Source: Ecdyonurus torrentis
Taxonomy: Eukaryota; Arthropoda; Insecta; Ephemeroptera; Heptageniidae
Assembly: GCA_949318235.1 (NCBI GenBank)
Contig: OX439137.1
Location: 5,936,641-6,000,640, forward strand
DNA: 64,000 nucleotides
Direction of reading: 5' to 3'
Shown piece by piece: positions 1 through 11,046 of this stretch. The position numbers and the translations under genes were made by a program. The notes beneath the pieces are model-generated. The model searched no databases. It saw only the letters and a program-made list of their open reading frames with translations, and was not told the origin of the DNA. How positions within the stretch are numbered: position 1 is the stretch's first letter; every line of letters begins with the position of its first letter.

Positions 1-316
1 ATTCAATTACGTACTCACTATATAATGCAGCAACAAAAAATCAAGGTCAAAAGTACATACTTCGGACATTATATCGGAGCACTGGCCTCCATATACAGAG
101 TATTGTGTGTTAATTATTATTTCTATGATCTAGCAAGATTTACGACAATTACCTATAAAGGACTATATATCTTTACAATATGGCCGTATATTTGCTAGTT
201 TCCTCTATCCTTTTTTCATTTTATCAAACCCTGGCTATGGAATGGTTTATTTTCCTATCACATATACGCGAGCATATATTGCATTTATTGCTAAAATATT
301 AATTTATTAAAAGTTG
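1..316. other. AT-rich non-coding stretch
   Basis: No open frame, splice pair or repeat that I can recognise. It is ordinary AT-rich intergenic or intronic DNA at the edge of the window. Confidence 0.5.
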
Positions 317-649
317 TTATGCACACCTTGCTGCAGATAGGGCCGAGTTATTTAAAATCATACTCAGATTTTTAATACGACAATTAGCTCTCCAAAAAAG
401 GCACTTGTAACGAAAAAATATTCTTTGCGTCTCATCAATTTCCTCTTCTGTAGCTCCACATTTTGTCTTGTGCATCTTGGTGGGTACTTTTGACAGCTTC
501 TTGTTTACCATGATCATGTTACGTTTCAAACGTTTCTGTTTGATCCTTGAATCCTTCGGAAGTTTTGACGTTTTATTATTGCGTACTACTTTTTTCAAAA
601 TTATTGAAGATTTCTTTTTCTTTACTGAACCTTTTGGAAGCTGTAACAT
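317..649 (-). CDS. Hypothetical lysine-rich small protein or exon
   Basis: An open frame of 110 codons in AT-rich DNA, which is longer than most chance frames nearby. The N-terminal two thirds is strongly basic, with many Lys and Arg and runs such as KKKKSS and KQKRLKRN. A short acidic patch (EEEIDET) follows, then a Cys/Phe/Arg-rich tail. No signal peptide, membrane segment or known domain is visible. The bases just before codon 4 read TTACAG, a possible splice acceptor, so this could be a 3' exon rather than a one-exon gene. The family is not recognised. A chance frame is a real possibility, because lysine codons (AAA) come easily from A-rich DNA. Confidence 0.25.
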   Translation of the reverse strand: MLQLPKGSVKKKKSSIILKKVVRNNKTSKLPKDSRIKQKRLKRNMIMVNKKLSKVPTKMHKTKCGATEEEIDETQRIFFRYKCLFWRANCRIKNLSMILNNSALSAARCA

Positions 650-964
650 ATCAATTTAAATACATTATTATACATACATAATATAAAAAATTGCAATGCA
701 CATTTTGTACGATATGGGCACAAAAATTAGATAATAATTGCAATGGTCAATGTTCATCAATGTTGCTGTAATGTATACAGCTCTGGACAAAAGTTCCCGA
801 ACAATTTGTATAGGCAATTCGCAATTAACCGTACACTATATGCTGATCTTTACGAGAAAACGCAGCGGCCCCCGCTGCTCTGTTGGGAAACTCTCTTTCA
901 GAGCTAGAGCTGCGTACATAATTAAATTAATGACATATAAACTAGTATTACCGTATATATATGT
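650..964. other. Non-coding stretch
   Basis: Nothing recognisable. Short open frames here have no coding character. Confidence 0.4.
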
Positions 965-1078
965 GTTGTTCTTATAAACCCTATTTTCTAGAATAAGTAT
1001 GCACATTCCATTTGAATAACCAAAGCTGATCGTCATTTTAGGAGTAGATAGAACACTATATAGGGTTTACGAACAGTA
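965..1078. mobile_element. Family A inverted-repeat MITE, copy 1 (diverged)
   Basis: The ends are inverted copies of GTAAACCCT / AGGGTTTAC with GAACAG outside. The centre (TTTGAATAACC...GATCGTCATTTT) is shared with the three copies at 2.7-4.0 kb. This copy is the most diverged of the four. Confidence 0.75.
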
Positions 1079-1369
1079 TAGTATTATAACATACTACAGT
1101 AACTAGCATGTGCGTTTGTTTTTTTGCTTTATTGACCAAAAACCTTAAGTGTGCGAGGTGCAGTTTCTCAAATTCATTTTTACACCCTGAATCGTCCAAA
1201 ACCCAATGTGTTATATGGTGTTTATAACATATTGCTTTACAGAGGCCGAAATTGCAGTTCAAAAAGCTACAAAAATGAAAATGCTGCAATTTTTTTAAAT
1301 AGACGATCTAAAATATAACGACCTTATCGGTTTTTAACAATTGTGGGCCAAATTCTAGTATGTATATAC

Positions 1370-1480
1370 ATACTCCTTTCGAATAAATCTGACCGGCTTG
1401 CGTTAAAGTTTCCCCATATATACATATTTAACATTATTGGAGAAAACGCTTATGGTCAGATTTATTCGGGAGGAGTGTAT
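1370..1480. mobile_element. Short foldback element
   Basis: Two inverted arms of about 25 bases (TACTCCTTTCGAATAAATC and its near complement GATTTATTCGGGAGGAGTG) enclose a loop of about 60 bases. This is the structure of a small MITE. No second copy was noticed. Confidence 0.6.
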
Positions 1481-1489
1481 ATGCTGTAT

Positions 1490-2149
1490 ACAAAATCATC
1501 ATTATATGATATGCGACATATAGCGAATATGTTCAGCACGAATAAGTGCAGCTAGGGCGATAAGTGTGTATGTATTTGATATGAATTGCAATCATTCTAT
1601 GCTTATACATATTGCAAATATCGTCTCGCCCATACCGGTACATACGTACGTACCAGTACATTTACATACATATTAATTATTTAACAGTGTAAATATACAT
1701 ACATCATGCATATCATACATAAATTTTACAACTTTATATTTTTTAAGAAATCTACCTCGGATATTTTAATAGCTTACCGGTATCGGTACATCAGGATCTG
1801 TAACGACTTGTCCGAAATGAGCCACTTCGTTCATCGTACATACACCCCTAGGACTCATGTTGCGAAGTGTGTTTACTTGGTTTGCGTTTTCACTAAGCAT
1901 GGCAATAAAGTGAATCAAATCCGTCACTGAAGCCATCTTAAAGTTTATATGTAGGATACAATTACAGGAAGATAAATTTTCAGTAAAGTATTATATGCAT
2001 ACGGGCTATTATAAATATTATGAGTGATCTTCACGAAATTTTCGTCAAGACGTCGTGTTCTTATCCTGTTTCTGACGTTCAACAATATGACAAAAGTATT
2101 TCAGGTTTTAACCAAATGCAAAAATATGCAAATAAGCCGCTAAATATCC
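1490..2149. other. Non-coding stretch
   Basis: AT-rich with scattered TACATA and TACCGGTA motifs. No splice-bounded coding frame was seen. Confidence 0.4.
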
Positions 2150-2470
2150 AGAACCATCCAGAACTCGAGGCTCGAGGAAACGCGGGTCGCAATCGCAATA
2201 AATCGCACTACGCTAAATTGTGGATGTTGTGGATGGTGGCGTCGGCGTCTTGTCCATAGAGTTATTATCCCTCTTTGGTGCTTGGCTCTCTTGGCTTCGC
2301 TTGGCTTGGCTCAGAGTCCCTTCCACCCTCCACCTCTGCTCGCCTCTGCTCCACCTGCTTGGCTGCTGGCTGGGTAGCTGCTGGGTAGGGCCAGGGCAGG
2401 GCAGACGTTGGGCAGACGCTGGGCAGACGCTGGGCACACCGCAGACATCTGGGTGGCGGTGGCGTGTAAT
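2150..2470 (+). other. GC-rich island ending in a strong splice donor
   Basis: About 320 bases are much richer in G+C than anything around them and contain several CpGs. The island includes degenerate CTTGGCT repeats (about 2280-2315) and three copies of an 11-base unit, CTGGGCAGACG or close to it (about 2397-2440). It ends at GTAAGT (2471-2476), a near-perfect plus-strand donor. The plus frame from 2220 stays open to a stop two codons from the donor, but its product is low-complexity (Leu/Trp/Gly). It could be an untranslated first exon with its promoter, or only a low-complexity insertion. Confidence 0.35.
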
Positions 2471-2743
2471 GTAAGTAGATAACCTATGTAATCCAGAGAG
2501 GATTCCCGCTGAAAAGTACTGGTCAGCTGGAGACGTGTATTGCGGGTCAAAATTACATTGATCAAATGGGCAACAAAATATAACTTCCAGGATAAAATAA
2601 AATTAAAGGCAACAGAAAATTGAATAACGATATTCTCTTTGGATTACCTATCAATAGAAATACCTTAGTGGCGTGCAGGCGTGCAGGTGGCGTGGTTATA
2701 GTGGTGTGTTTTTCAGATCACTGACGTCATGACAGTCTGACAC

Positions 2744-2855
2744 TAATGCTGTTCGTAAACCCTGTTCTCTGCACCAAAAATGACGATCGCCTATGGTTAT
2801 TCAAATGGAATGCGCATTTTTTGGTGCAAGAGAACAGGGTTTACGAACAGCATTA
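2744..2855. mobile_element. Family A MITE, copy 2 (near-perfect palindrome)
   Basis: The element is about 108 bases flanked by TA on both sides. The ends are ATGCTGTTCGTAAACCCTG and its complement, and the arms continue into the TTGGTGCA / TGCACCAAAA block. The TA flank suggests Tc1/mariner-type insertion. Confidence 0.85.
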
Positions 2856-2897
2856 CTGAAGAGCTTGGGGAACCGTCTGCGCAGATGTCACCAGTCA

Positions 2898-3110
2898 CCA
2901 GTGTCACCACCAAGATACTACATACAAGATAAGGACACGCCGGACACGCTCGGCCAAATTGGGCCGCCGCGAAATTCAAAATGAGCCTCTAAGCCAATCA
3001 GCGCCCGAGTTGAAGGTCACGTGATCAATATTGACCAATCACAATGCCGCTAAAATTTACATGGGACCAGTTGGTGTCGCTATCTTGTATGTAGTATCTT
3101 GTCACCACCC
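2898..3110. mobile_element. Foldback element with CCAAT boxes and an E-box
   Basis: Inverted arms (AAGATACTACATACAAGATA at the left, its complement at the right) enclose about 130 bases of higher GC. The core contains AGCCAATCAG, GACCAATCAC and TCACGTGATC, that is two CCAAT boxes and a palindromic E-box. It looks like a MITE with a promoter-like core. Regulatory function is not shown. Confidence 0.6.
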
Positions 3111-3812
3111 GTATTATTTATCCTGCAGATTATGCAACTGGTTCAACTTATGAAGTGAAAAAGTTGCCTACTTTGCAGGATACTTATTATTTAAAGCTTA
3201 TCTGTGAATTTCATTAATAAATGGTTCTGATCAGGTAAATAATTAATTAATTTAATTAGGTTTATAGAGGAGTCAAGAATTATATATTATATACAATTTT
3301 TTTGTAATAAATTTAATAATATCTGTTTAAATCATATATATTTTAAATTTTAAAATAATTAAGTAACTTTTGTTTTCATTGAATTTATATTTAAATTGAA
3401 TATATTTGTATGATCCCCCCCCCCTCCCCCCAGAAAAGTGCTTTAACGCTTTAACTATTATTACTTTTTCAATTATTAATTATTGCGTATATAAATATAT
3501 ATATTTAAAACTTTTATCCATGCGGATTTCCTCCGAGATAAAATAATTTGTTTATATTATTAATGTGCTCTTTATCCTTTATCCATGTTATATCAATATT
3601 GAAACATAATATTATAATCACAAATTTAAAAAATAATAATAATGAAGGGCGATCGAAATTATAATATTATAAAAAAAAATGTTTGTGCTGCCGCACTTGA
3701 ATGAAATTCGTGCCATATATATCATTCCAAAATAATATAATTAATTTTAGTAAATTCATATAGGACTCGCGTGATTCCCCCCCCTCCCCCCCCCCCCCAT
3801 AAACATATAATT
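3111..3812. other. AT-rich non-coding DNA with poly-C tracts
   Basis: Long A/T runs with C tracts near 3415-3432 and 3776-3799. No gene was seen. Confidence 0.5.
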
Positions 3813-3924
3813 AAATGCTATTCGTAAACCCTGTTCTCTTGCACCAAAAAATGCACATTCCATAAGAATAACCATAGGCGATCGTCATTTTTGGTGCAGA
3901 GAACAGAGTTTACGAACAGCATTA
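3813..3924. mobile_element. Family A MITE, copy 3
   Basis: Same palindrome as copy 2 with a few substitutions (ATGCTATTCG at the left end). It lies back to back with copy 4, separated by only a base or so. Confidence 0.85.
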
Positions 3925-3925
3925 T

Positions 3926-4040
3926 TAATGCTGTTCTTAAACCCTGTTCTCTTGCACGAAAAAATGCGCATTTCATTTGAATAGCCATAGGCGATCGTCA
4001 TTTTTGGTGCAGAGAACAGAGGGTTTACGAACAGCATTAA
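3926..4040. mobile_element. Family A MITE, copy 4
   Basis: Direct neighbour of copy 3 in the same orientation. Left end ATGCTGTTCTTAAACCC, right end GGGTTTACGAACAGCAT. Sharing a TA between two copies suggests one element inserted at the edge of the other. Confidence 0.85.
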
Positions 4041-4756
4041 TGTTAAATGCTGTTTAATAATTAAATCCTACAACAATAACAGTAAATGAACTCGATATGT
4101 ACCATATGTAAATTTGTGCTTTAAAAAAAAAAAAGTTATTATTAAGTATAAATAAAACGTATACATTATATGGTTTACGTATAATAATCTGAAAGAAAAA
4201 GGCGGCTTCTATCTTCTAAAATACATAGGAGTATTATACTGAAACTACTTCAATTAAGTTATAACATAATATTTTAGGCTTTCAACCCGCTGAATATACC
4301 ATTTTCACTCACCAACCCCCCTTTCCCCATTTGCTACGGCGATAAAATTATTATAACCCATAAAATTTATTATTGGAGCAATATTTTCTTATAACAAATA
4401 TAAATTATAATAATATTTTTTCTGAAAAAAGAGAAGAAGAAGAAAAAAAAAAGGACGTATAACCTAGTATAACTAAGCTATTTGTTAAAAGTACAATACA
4501 TGCAATTAGAATTAAATGCATCAGTTATATTTTATTGCGCTATATATCGACTCATATATTATAAAGTATACGCACATATCATTATTATAATTTTTAAATT
4601 TCATTTTATTATAGAGCCGCGCCCATAATATACGAAATATATTTAATAATAATAATAAATAATAATTAAAATGAACTACTTTTATTCTGCAAACTCAGAT
4701 TAAAAAACTCTCAATTTAGCCCAAAATTGTTTTAGTAAATTCAGTCAGTTACAACG
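4041..4756. other. AT-rich non-coding stretch
   Basis: TAATAATA-type low-complexity DNA with no coding signal. Confidence 0.5.
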
Positions 4757-5152
4757 CGAGGAAGGTGATTTTTTTTTACCCCCACTTTTTATGACGTTTT
4801 TGAAAAGAGCGTTAAAAAATTTTGAGGCGATATATTTTCATCAATCGTCATCAATCGGGCACTTATTTCGGAATCTATTGACCGTAGAAGGCTCAGTAGC
4901 CAGTTTTTTGAAATCCTAAAGATGAGCTGATTTCATTAAACTGGTTACTGAACCTCGAACGATAAGTATTTGCGGAGAAAAAAGTGGACTGATGACGTCA
5001 CAGGCTTTCTAGGCTGATTTTCAAAGATTAATTAATAATACTTCGCATGCTCTAATCGTCCTAAGAAAAAATAACGCCTCAAAGTTTTTTAAAGTTCTTT
5101 CCAAAAATATCATAAACTCAACAAAAAAAATTCAATTCACCTCTTCCTCATT
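4757..5152. mobile_element. About 400-base imperfect foldback element
   Basis: The outer ends are inverted (GAGGAAGGTGATTTTT at the left, AATTCACCTCTTCCTC at the right). Further in, TCAGTAGCCAGTTTTTT and AAACTGGTTACTGAACC form a second inverted pair. One TGACGTCA occurs at about 4992. No coding capacity. Confidence 0.6.
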
Positions 5153-5512
5153 TTCAATTCATACAAATAAAAAAGATCATTTTTTGTTTCTCTCTTATTT
5201 CAATTATATAACCAATTAACTTTTATAATGTAAAAATAATAACTTTTTTTGTAGGAATTAATAAAGAAGACATATATTATATATAAAATTACTTTTATTT
5301 TAATAACACAAAGGAGACATAATAATAAAGTTACAATATTTTTAAAGACGGAGTGATTTAATTTAAACGATTATAAATAATTAATAATTATTTATATATT
5401 ATATCATATTTTTACATTTTTTGAGATAATTTTTTTGTTATAATTTTTTAATACAACTAAATCTTTAATTTTTAGTTTTTAAAATAAATAAGTTAAACTA
5501 TAAAATATACAA
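5153..5512. other. Downstream flank of the chitin-binding mucin gene
   Basis: Very AT-rich. It lies 3' of the minus-strand gene and probably contains its untranslated tail, but I cannot place the polyadenylation site. Confidence 0.35.
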
Positions 5513-6346
5513 TTACGATATAGGTTCACATAAAGGACAATTTGCAAGTTCTGGTAACACACACTCAAGATTTTGTGGATTAAAATGTTTGTTTTCGGGA
5601 CAATCTATTTGTAATTCGTTAAGAAAGAAATCACATTTAATATATTTTGAACAATCAGAGAAGAATGGAAATATTTTATTTATATCTTCTGTACTACATA
5701 TATGTTCAGGAGAGCATTGAGGTAGAGTCATTTCAGTTGTTGTTGAAGTTTCAGTTGTTATTGTTGAATTTTCAGAAGTAATTGTAGTTGTCGTTTCATT
5801 ACTACTTGCTAATGTAGTTTCAGTAACTGATGTTGTAGAAACTGTAGTAGTATCTTCTATTCCATTTGTTGTTGTTTCTATGGGAGAAATTGTAGTAGTT
5901 TCTTCTATTCCATTTGTTGTTGTTTCTATGGGAGAAATTGTAGTAGTTTCTTCTATTCCATTTGTTGTTGTTTCTATTGTAGAAATTGTAGTAGTTTCTT
6001 CTATTCCATTTGTTGTTGTTTCTATTGGAGAAATTGTAGTAGTTTCTTCTATTCCATTTGTTGTTGTTTCTATTGTAGAAATTGTAGTAGTTTCTTCTAT
6101 TCCATTTGTTGTTGTTTTTGTTGTTGTTGTTTCATTAGGGTTAACTTCAGAGGTTGTTGTGACGTCAGAAGTTATTGTTGTGGTACTGCTTGATGTGGTA
6201 GGATTATTGTTATTATTATTACCATTAATTACAAATTCAAAATATAGTCCAATCCCTAATGCTATAGCGAGTATTGTACCAGTTGAGATAAGTGCGATAA
6301 ATAGAACTGCAACATAAAAAAAGTATAAAAATGAGATATCATGCAT
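5513..6346 (-). CDS. Membrane-anchored mucin-like protein with one chitin-binding domain
   Basis: 277 residues. Residues about 5-37 are hydrophobic (FLYFFYVAVLFIALISTG onward) and fit a signal anchor or uncleaved signal. An Asn run follows (NGNNNNNN), then about 160 residues dominated by Thr, Ser, Glu and Ile. These include six copies of a 16-residue unit with the core NGIEETTTIS, expected to be heavily O-glycosylated. Residues about 215-270 form a CBM14/peritrophin-A module with the six-cysteine order, including FPFFSDCSKYIKC, DCPENKHFN and LECVLPELANC. Proteins of this type bind chitin in gut linings or cuticle. Here the hydrophobic N-terminus suggests display at a cell surface. The ATG lies 3 bases after TTACAG, and an in-frame stop lies just upstream, so a 5' untranslated exon is likely. 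No neighbour suggests a specific pathway. Confidence 0.85.
   Translation of the reverse strand: MHDISFLYFFYVAVLFIALISTGTILAIALGIGLYFEFVINGNNNNNNPTTSSSTTTITSDVTTTSEVNPNETTTTKTTTNGIEETTTISTIETTTNGIEETTTISPIETTTNGIEETTTISTIETTTNGIEETTTISPIETTTNGIEETTTISPIETTTNGIEDTTTVSTTSVTETTLASSNETTTTITSENSTITTETSTTTEMTLPQCSPEHICSTEDINKIFPFFSDCSKYIKCDFFLNELQIDCPENKHFNPQNLECVLPELANCPLCEPIS
5853..6118 (-). repeat. 48-base minisatellite inside the mucin gene
   Basis: Almost identical 48-base units encode TTTNGIEETTTIS followed by TIE or PIE. Length in multiples of 3 keeps the frame, so copy number can vary without breaking the gene. The near-identity of units suggests recent expansion or gene conversion. Confidence 0.9.
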
Positions 6347-6901
6347 TACTGTAATATTTTATGACATATAAATAATATAATATATTTCTTATTTTTATGT
6401 AAAGAAATGCTTTTGTTAAAATTTAAACAACGCATACGTATAAATATGATGTTGATATAGTATTATTCTGCTCAAATCGTAAAAATATGGATATTTTTAA
6501 AATTATAATATTTTTTAATACAGTATATGGAATAAACTACACGATATCTTTAGAGTGGACGGCTATACATACATTTTTTTAATCATCTATAGTTACATTT
6601 AAAACCAAGATGTATATATATAATATACATCTTGATTTAAAACAAATTTTATGTTATATAAATTTATTACTTTAAAAAATATATATTACGCAAAGTCATA
6701 TAAAAATAGCAGTGTGAAATTTAAATTGCATTGTTGCCCGTATTAACAACAATAAAATGATATATCAATATAGTTTTGAAATGAATATACATTTTTGTTA
6801 ACAAAAAATTTTATTATCAAATAAAGTACCATACGATAATAAAGCAAGCGATATTATAATATACTATGATTTTCTATTAAAACTAAAGAAATGAAATAAA
6901 T
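6347..6901. other. Upstream flank of the mucin gene
   Basis: AT-rich DNA that probably contains the promoter and any 5' untranslated exon of the mucin gene. No TATA or initiator can be singled out in such AT-rich sequence. Confidence 0.35.
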
Positions 6902-7037
6902 TTGACTCAAAAAACCTCAGTCGATTTAAATCGAGCTTGCCTAAAGTATCGCCCATTTCCACATTTGAGGAGAAAAGGGGCGCCTGAGCGATACCATAAA
7001 AGGTCGAACGGCAGGTAACTCAGGTTTTTTGAGTCGA
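6902..7037. mobile_element. Family I MITE, copy 1
   Basis: Terminal inverted repeats GACTCAAAAAACCTCAG / CTCAGGTTTTTTGAGTC flank a core with CGATTTAAATCG. It is about 136 bases long and closely matches the copy at 33.2 kb. Confidence 0.85.
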
Positions 7038-7792
7038 GTGTAGTTTTATATGCACAAGATCACATTATGCGATATTTTTAATTTAAATTACATGCAATAG
7101 TCATTACTGAAATACAATTAAATTTAACCATGGAATCAGATTTATTACACAATATATTATGCAAATATTGCTGTATATTTTTATGAAAATTGACGCGTCG
7201 TTCAAAAGTAAAACTAAATCATAAAACCAATTAAGTATTAACAAAAACATCATCATAAATAGGTAAAAAGTATATTTCAAGTAACTATATATTAAATTTT
7301 CTTGAAAAATAAATGTTGTTATTTTAAAATAATTAAAAAATGTAAAAAAATTAATAGATTTAATTAGTAAAAAATATTCTAAATGAAATTATATTTCAAT
7401 ATTATGTATATTTACCTCTCATAATTGAGCACTCGTGTTCGTATTTTATATAAAAAAAATATTATATTGACTCTTCAAGTTCTTTTAGAAGCTTTATTCA
7501 ATTAACCTCAGATTCTTTAAACGTCTAGCACAAAATTAGAGTTATCTCTGCGCACTATAACTCAACATACTCACGTCATCTATACAATCTATATATCATC
7601 ATATCTCAAGTACCTGCTGTGTTTTCCTGTGTAAATCAATATTTTATCCACTTTGTGTTTACATAATATAGTATACAGAAACAGAAGCCCATAAGTTTGT
7701 GTATAGATCACACATTCAGAAAAAAAGTCATCTTTGATGTTCAATCATTTAATATAAATAAATAAATGAGTGGATATTAAACCAATATTATA
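7038..7792. other. AT-rich non-coding stretch
   Basis: No coding frame or shared repeat noticed. Confidence 0.45.
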
Positions 7793-8137
7793 TTAAGGCG
7801 GAAATCAGGTACTGCGGGATTTGACTAAAAAGTTGTAAAGAAAGAAAAATCTAAAATTTTGCATAGTGATAAAAAAGAATAAGGTATCTTCAAAAATGTA
7901 AAAAAAAAAATTGGGGGGGTCACCGTGCTAGATTTTAGATTAGGATTTTTTGAAGTTTTAGTCCCATAAGAGCCTATGGTAATTTCAATAATTATTTTAT
8001 CTCTTATCTGTTAGTCACGGGTTCTGGAAATTTTATCATAGGTATAGCTGTTACTATTAACATTCAAATGACACAATAAAGTTTAGAAGTTTTCTTTTTA
8101 AATTTTGAGATACAAGCCATCTGAATACAACCCTTAA
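7793..8137 (+). mobile_element. Family F TTAA-bounded element, copy 1
   Basis: Begins TTAAGGCGGAAATCAGGTAC and ends ACAACCCTTAA. It shares its full length with copies at 22.05 kb and 30.17 kb, including the landmarks AATTGGGGG...CACCGTGCTAGATTTTA and GTCCCATAAGAG. There is no coding capacity. TTAA at both ends suggests piggyBac-type insertion. Confidence 0.8.
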
Positions 8138-9481
8138 CTCATTTCGCTCTCGTTATCTATACGATCTCTCGCTAAACGAAATAACTCGCTACCAGCATTA
8201 TAGTTTTCACAATGAACGTACATTTATATATTAATGAATGTATTTAAACAATGTAATTGTTGTAGTTCTGGCGATTGCTGTAGAATCTTATAAATATACA
8301 TCCACTGCTTGAATGATATTTCTTTTTTCTTTTTTTTTTTTATTATTTATTCAATTATTTTTACTTTGATTAGTATGAGAGAGAGAGAGAGAGAAGGTTA
8401 AATTATTTTTATTTATTTATTCATTAAATTTATTGTTGTTGTTTTTTTAAATCTAATTTTGTCCTCTTTTTATTATATTAATTCGATATATCTTTATGCT
8501 TACACTTTTTGATTGTATGTTTTTTGTTTTAATTTGAGTTTTTATTGCTAATTATTTTGTTTCACGGCTCCTCTTTGGACTAATTTTAACATTTGTGTCC
8601 ATAGTCCATTTATCATTCTTATTTGTTGTACATAAATTTAAATTGTAATATTTGAAGACCGTCGCAATAATTAATAAAAATCTTATTTCCTATATATATT
8701 TATTTATATCAATACTATATTATTTTGAAATTATAAACCATAAACTGGGATTTAATTATATATTATATTATAACGTATAAAAAAAATATGCAAAAAAAAA
8801 AAAAAAAGTTTTTTTATTATTATTATTTTTTTAAGAATATGCATAATTCACTTAAAAAGTTGTAAGAATTAAGCGCAAATATTTCTTATTTGATACCACA
8901 AAAAGTATCATATTTTATTATCGTATGTACTTCACATTTTTTTTCTTTCTTATATTGATAAAATGGTGCAATCTTTAAAAGTGTCTAATTAAACTTCAAA
9001 AAGGTGTAACAAATATCACATCACATATATTTTTTTTTTATTCTGATATCTTAATCTTAAGTGTTTTTTCAATTTTCTGATAACCTGACATTGATTGTCG
9101 ATTTATTGATTATATAAATAACACTTGATTTTTCATCTCTTACTTGATTGATCTTATCCGTCTTTGTGTCGCTCCTCGTATATAAAGTAGTAAATGATTC
9201 ATATTATTTAATATGTTGCGAGATATGAACTATGCATGCATAGTATTCTTTATAATTTTGAGACATAATTTCTTGACGGAACTATAGAATAGACCATCGA
9301 TAACATAATAAGTGGCAAGAGGAAATATATTGTCACCATATATGCAATAATATTTATATATTACTTCACGCAGTAACATATGTTTATTATATTAATATAA
9401 TCTACAAAGTTATTATATGCGCTTTTTTAATAGGTCATGTTGAAAACCTTCAAAAAGTTTTGTTGAAAAAAATTATATGAT

Positions 9482-9511
9482 ATACAGAGTCCCCTGGAGG
9501 GGACTCTGTAT
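9482..9511. other. Perfect 14-base-pair hairpin
   Basis: ATACAGAGTCCCCT is followed by GG and then the exact complement AGGGGACTCTGTAT. It is GC-rich in an otherwise AT-rich stretch. It may be the remnant of a palindromic element or a structural RNA stem. Nothing nearby suggests expression. Confidence 0.7.
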
Positions 9512-10514
9512 CATTGTAATCATTTTATACGATTTCATTCAAAGATACAAGATACAAGCCTTCTCATGGTCGTACGATATACAAAAAAAAAAAAAAATGA
9601 ACATAAGTGAAGTATTGCGATTTAAACTTTATTAACTTATCCTATATGATTACTATTATGGTTTCAGCCCTTATCGTAACTGATTTTTTTTAATTGCTAA
9701 CATATTATCATATACTATTTTAAAACTATAAATATATACTATAATTTAATTGTTTTTATTTTTCAAATTTGTTAAATATATAGCATTGTTTTTAATAAAT
9801 ACTTTGCTGCTTAAAAGTTACAATAAAAATATAAATAAATATTTGAATTTACAGCAATGTTTATGCAAGTCTAAATATAATTTTAAACACTTCTTAAATG
9901 CCAACCCGCTTTAATATGAAACAACAAATTGAATTATGTAGTTTATCGTTTACTTGGTTCAATATTTTCAATATGAAATAAATGTGATTCTAAGTAATCT
10001 CCATTAAATTAGCTGCGTACACAATTAAAATTTAGTGTACCTTGTATTTAAATTAATTTAAACAGTAGTTATTTTATAATAATCTGTAAAGTTCATTTAT
10101 AGGAACAAAGGAATTCGTGTAATTAGAAATAAAACAATTTAGGATTTATTTAACAAACTTTTAATAATACATAATTATTTTTTTAAATTATTTTATAATG
10201 ATACATTATATATTTCTATAATATATGATATAATTACAGGAGTTTGTATGGATTTTATTAAAAGTTAATTTTAAGAAGGTGGAAAAGATTATATTGCACT
10301 GAAAAAATATACATTGCAAATAATAAATAAATAAATTTTTCATTTCATTTTAAAAGTTATATCTTTATAAATATTTAGCTCTAATATAAAATTAAGAAGG
10401 AAAAAAAAAACGATAGAGGAACCCCAATAAGTGCCTTTCATTACTGCATATTATAGTGATGTCACAGTGTTCTCTAAAAAATCTTGCTACAGTACAGAGA
10501 TAATACAGAATACC

Positions 10515-10770
10515 TTGGATTAATGAAGAAGACTAAAATGATTTAGGGGGTAATTTTATTGCATAATATGCATAACACTAAAATAAATAAAAAATCGTCT
10601 TGAATCGATGTGAATTTCTTATAATTTTTTAGTTCATTACAAGCATTTTTAATAAATTTTTGAAAGTCGCGAAAGGACATATATCAAACGGTTGGAAACT
10701 TTTTTCCTATGTATACATGCTTAAGTTAAGTTTAAGTGTATTTTTTTAATTTTCAAAAAAGTAATTAAAA
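10515..10770. repeat. Diverged dispersed repeat S, copy 1
   Basis: The block AATGAAGAAGACTAAAAT, then GGTAATTTTATTGCATA, recurs at 32.36 kb with drift afterwards. Type unknown. Confidence 0.45.
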
Positions 10771-11046
10771 TTTGTTTCTTAATGAATTCAGAAATTTGAA
10801 ATTTGAGTATGAATCGATTCAGGACAATGTTCTACTTTAGAATATAAAATAAGCCTATACTCCCAAAATATTTATTTGGTCTTTCTTCATTATAATACCA
10901 ATTAAGGATTACAAAATATATTATCATATATTTATTTTTTTATAATTTCTCCCGAGATTTGTAAGAGCTTGTACAAGGCACGCGCACATACTCAAATTAT
11001 TTTCTCTTGAAGTCGTGGACCGAAAGCCTTATAATATATATAATAT

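Noticed and set aside
5853..6118. CRISPR array
   Set aside because: Units are contiguous without spacers and are in-frame coding repeats.
5880..6317. Plus-strand Val/Ile-rich frame of 145 codons
   Set aside because: Antisense shadow of the mucin gene; the minus frame has the CBM14 domain.
9482..9511. Intrinsic (bacterial) terminator
   Set aside because: The window is clearly eukaryotic, with spliced genes, and no T run follows the stem.
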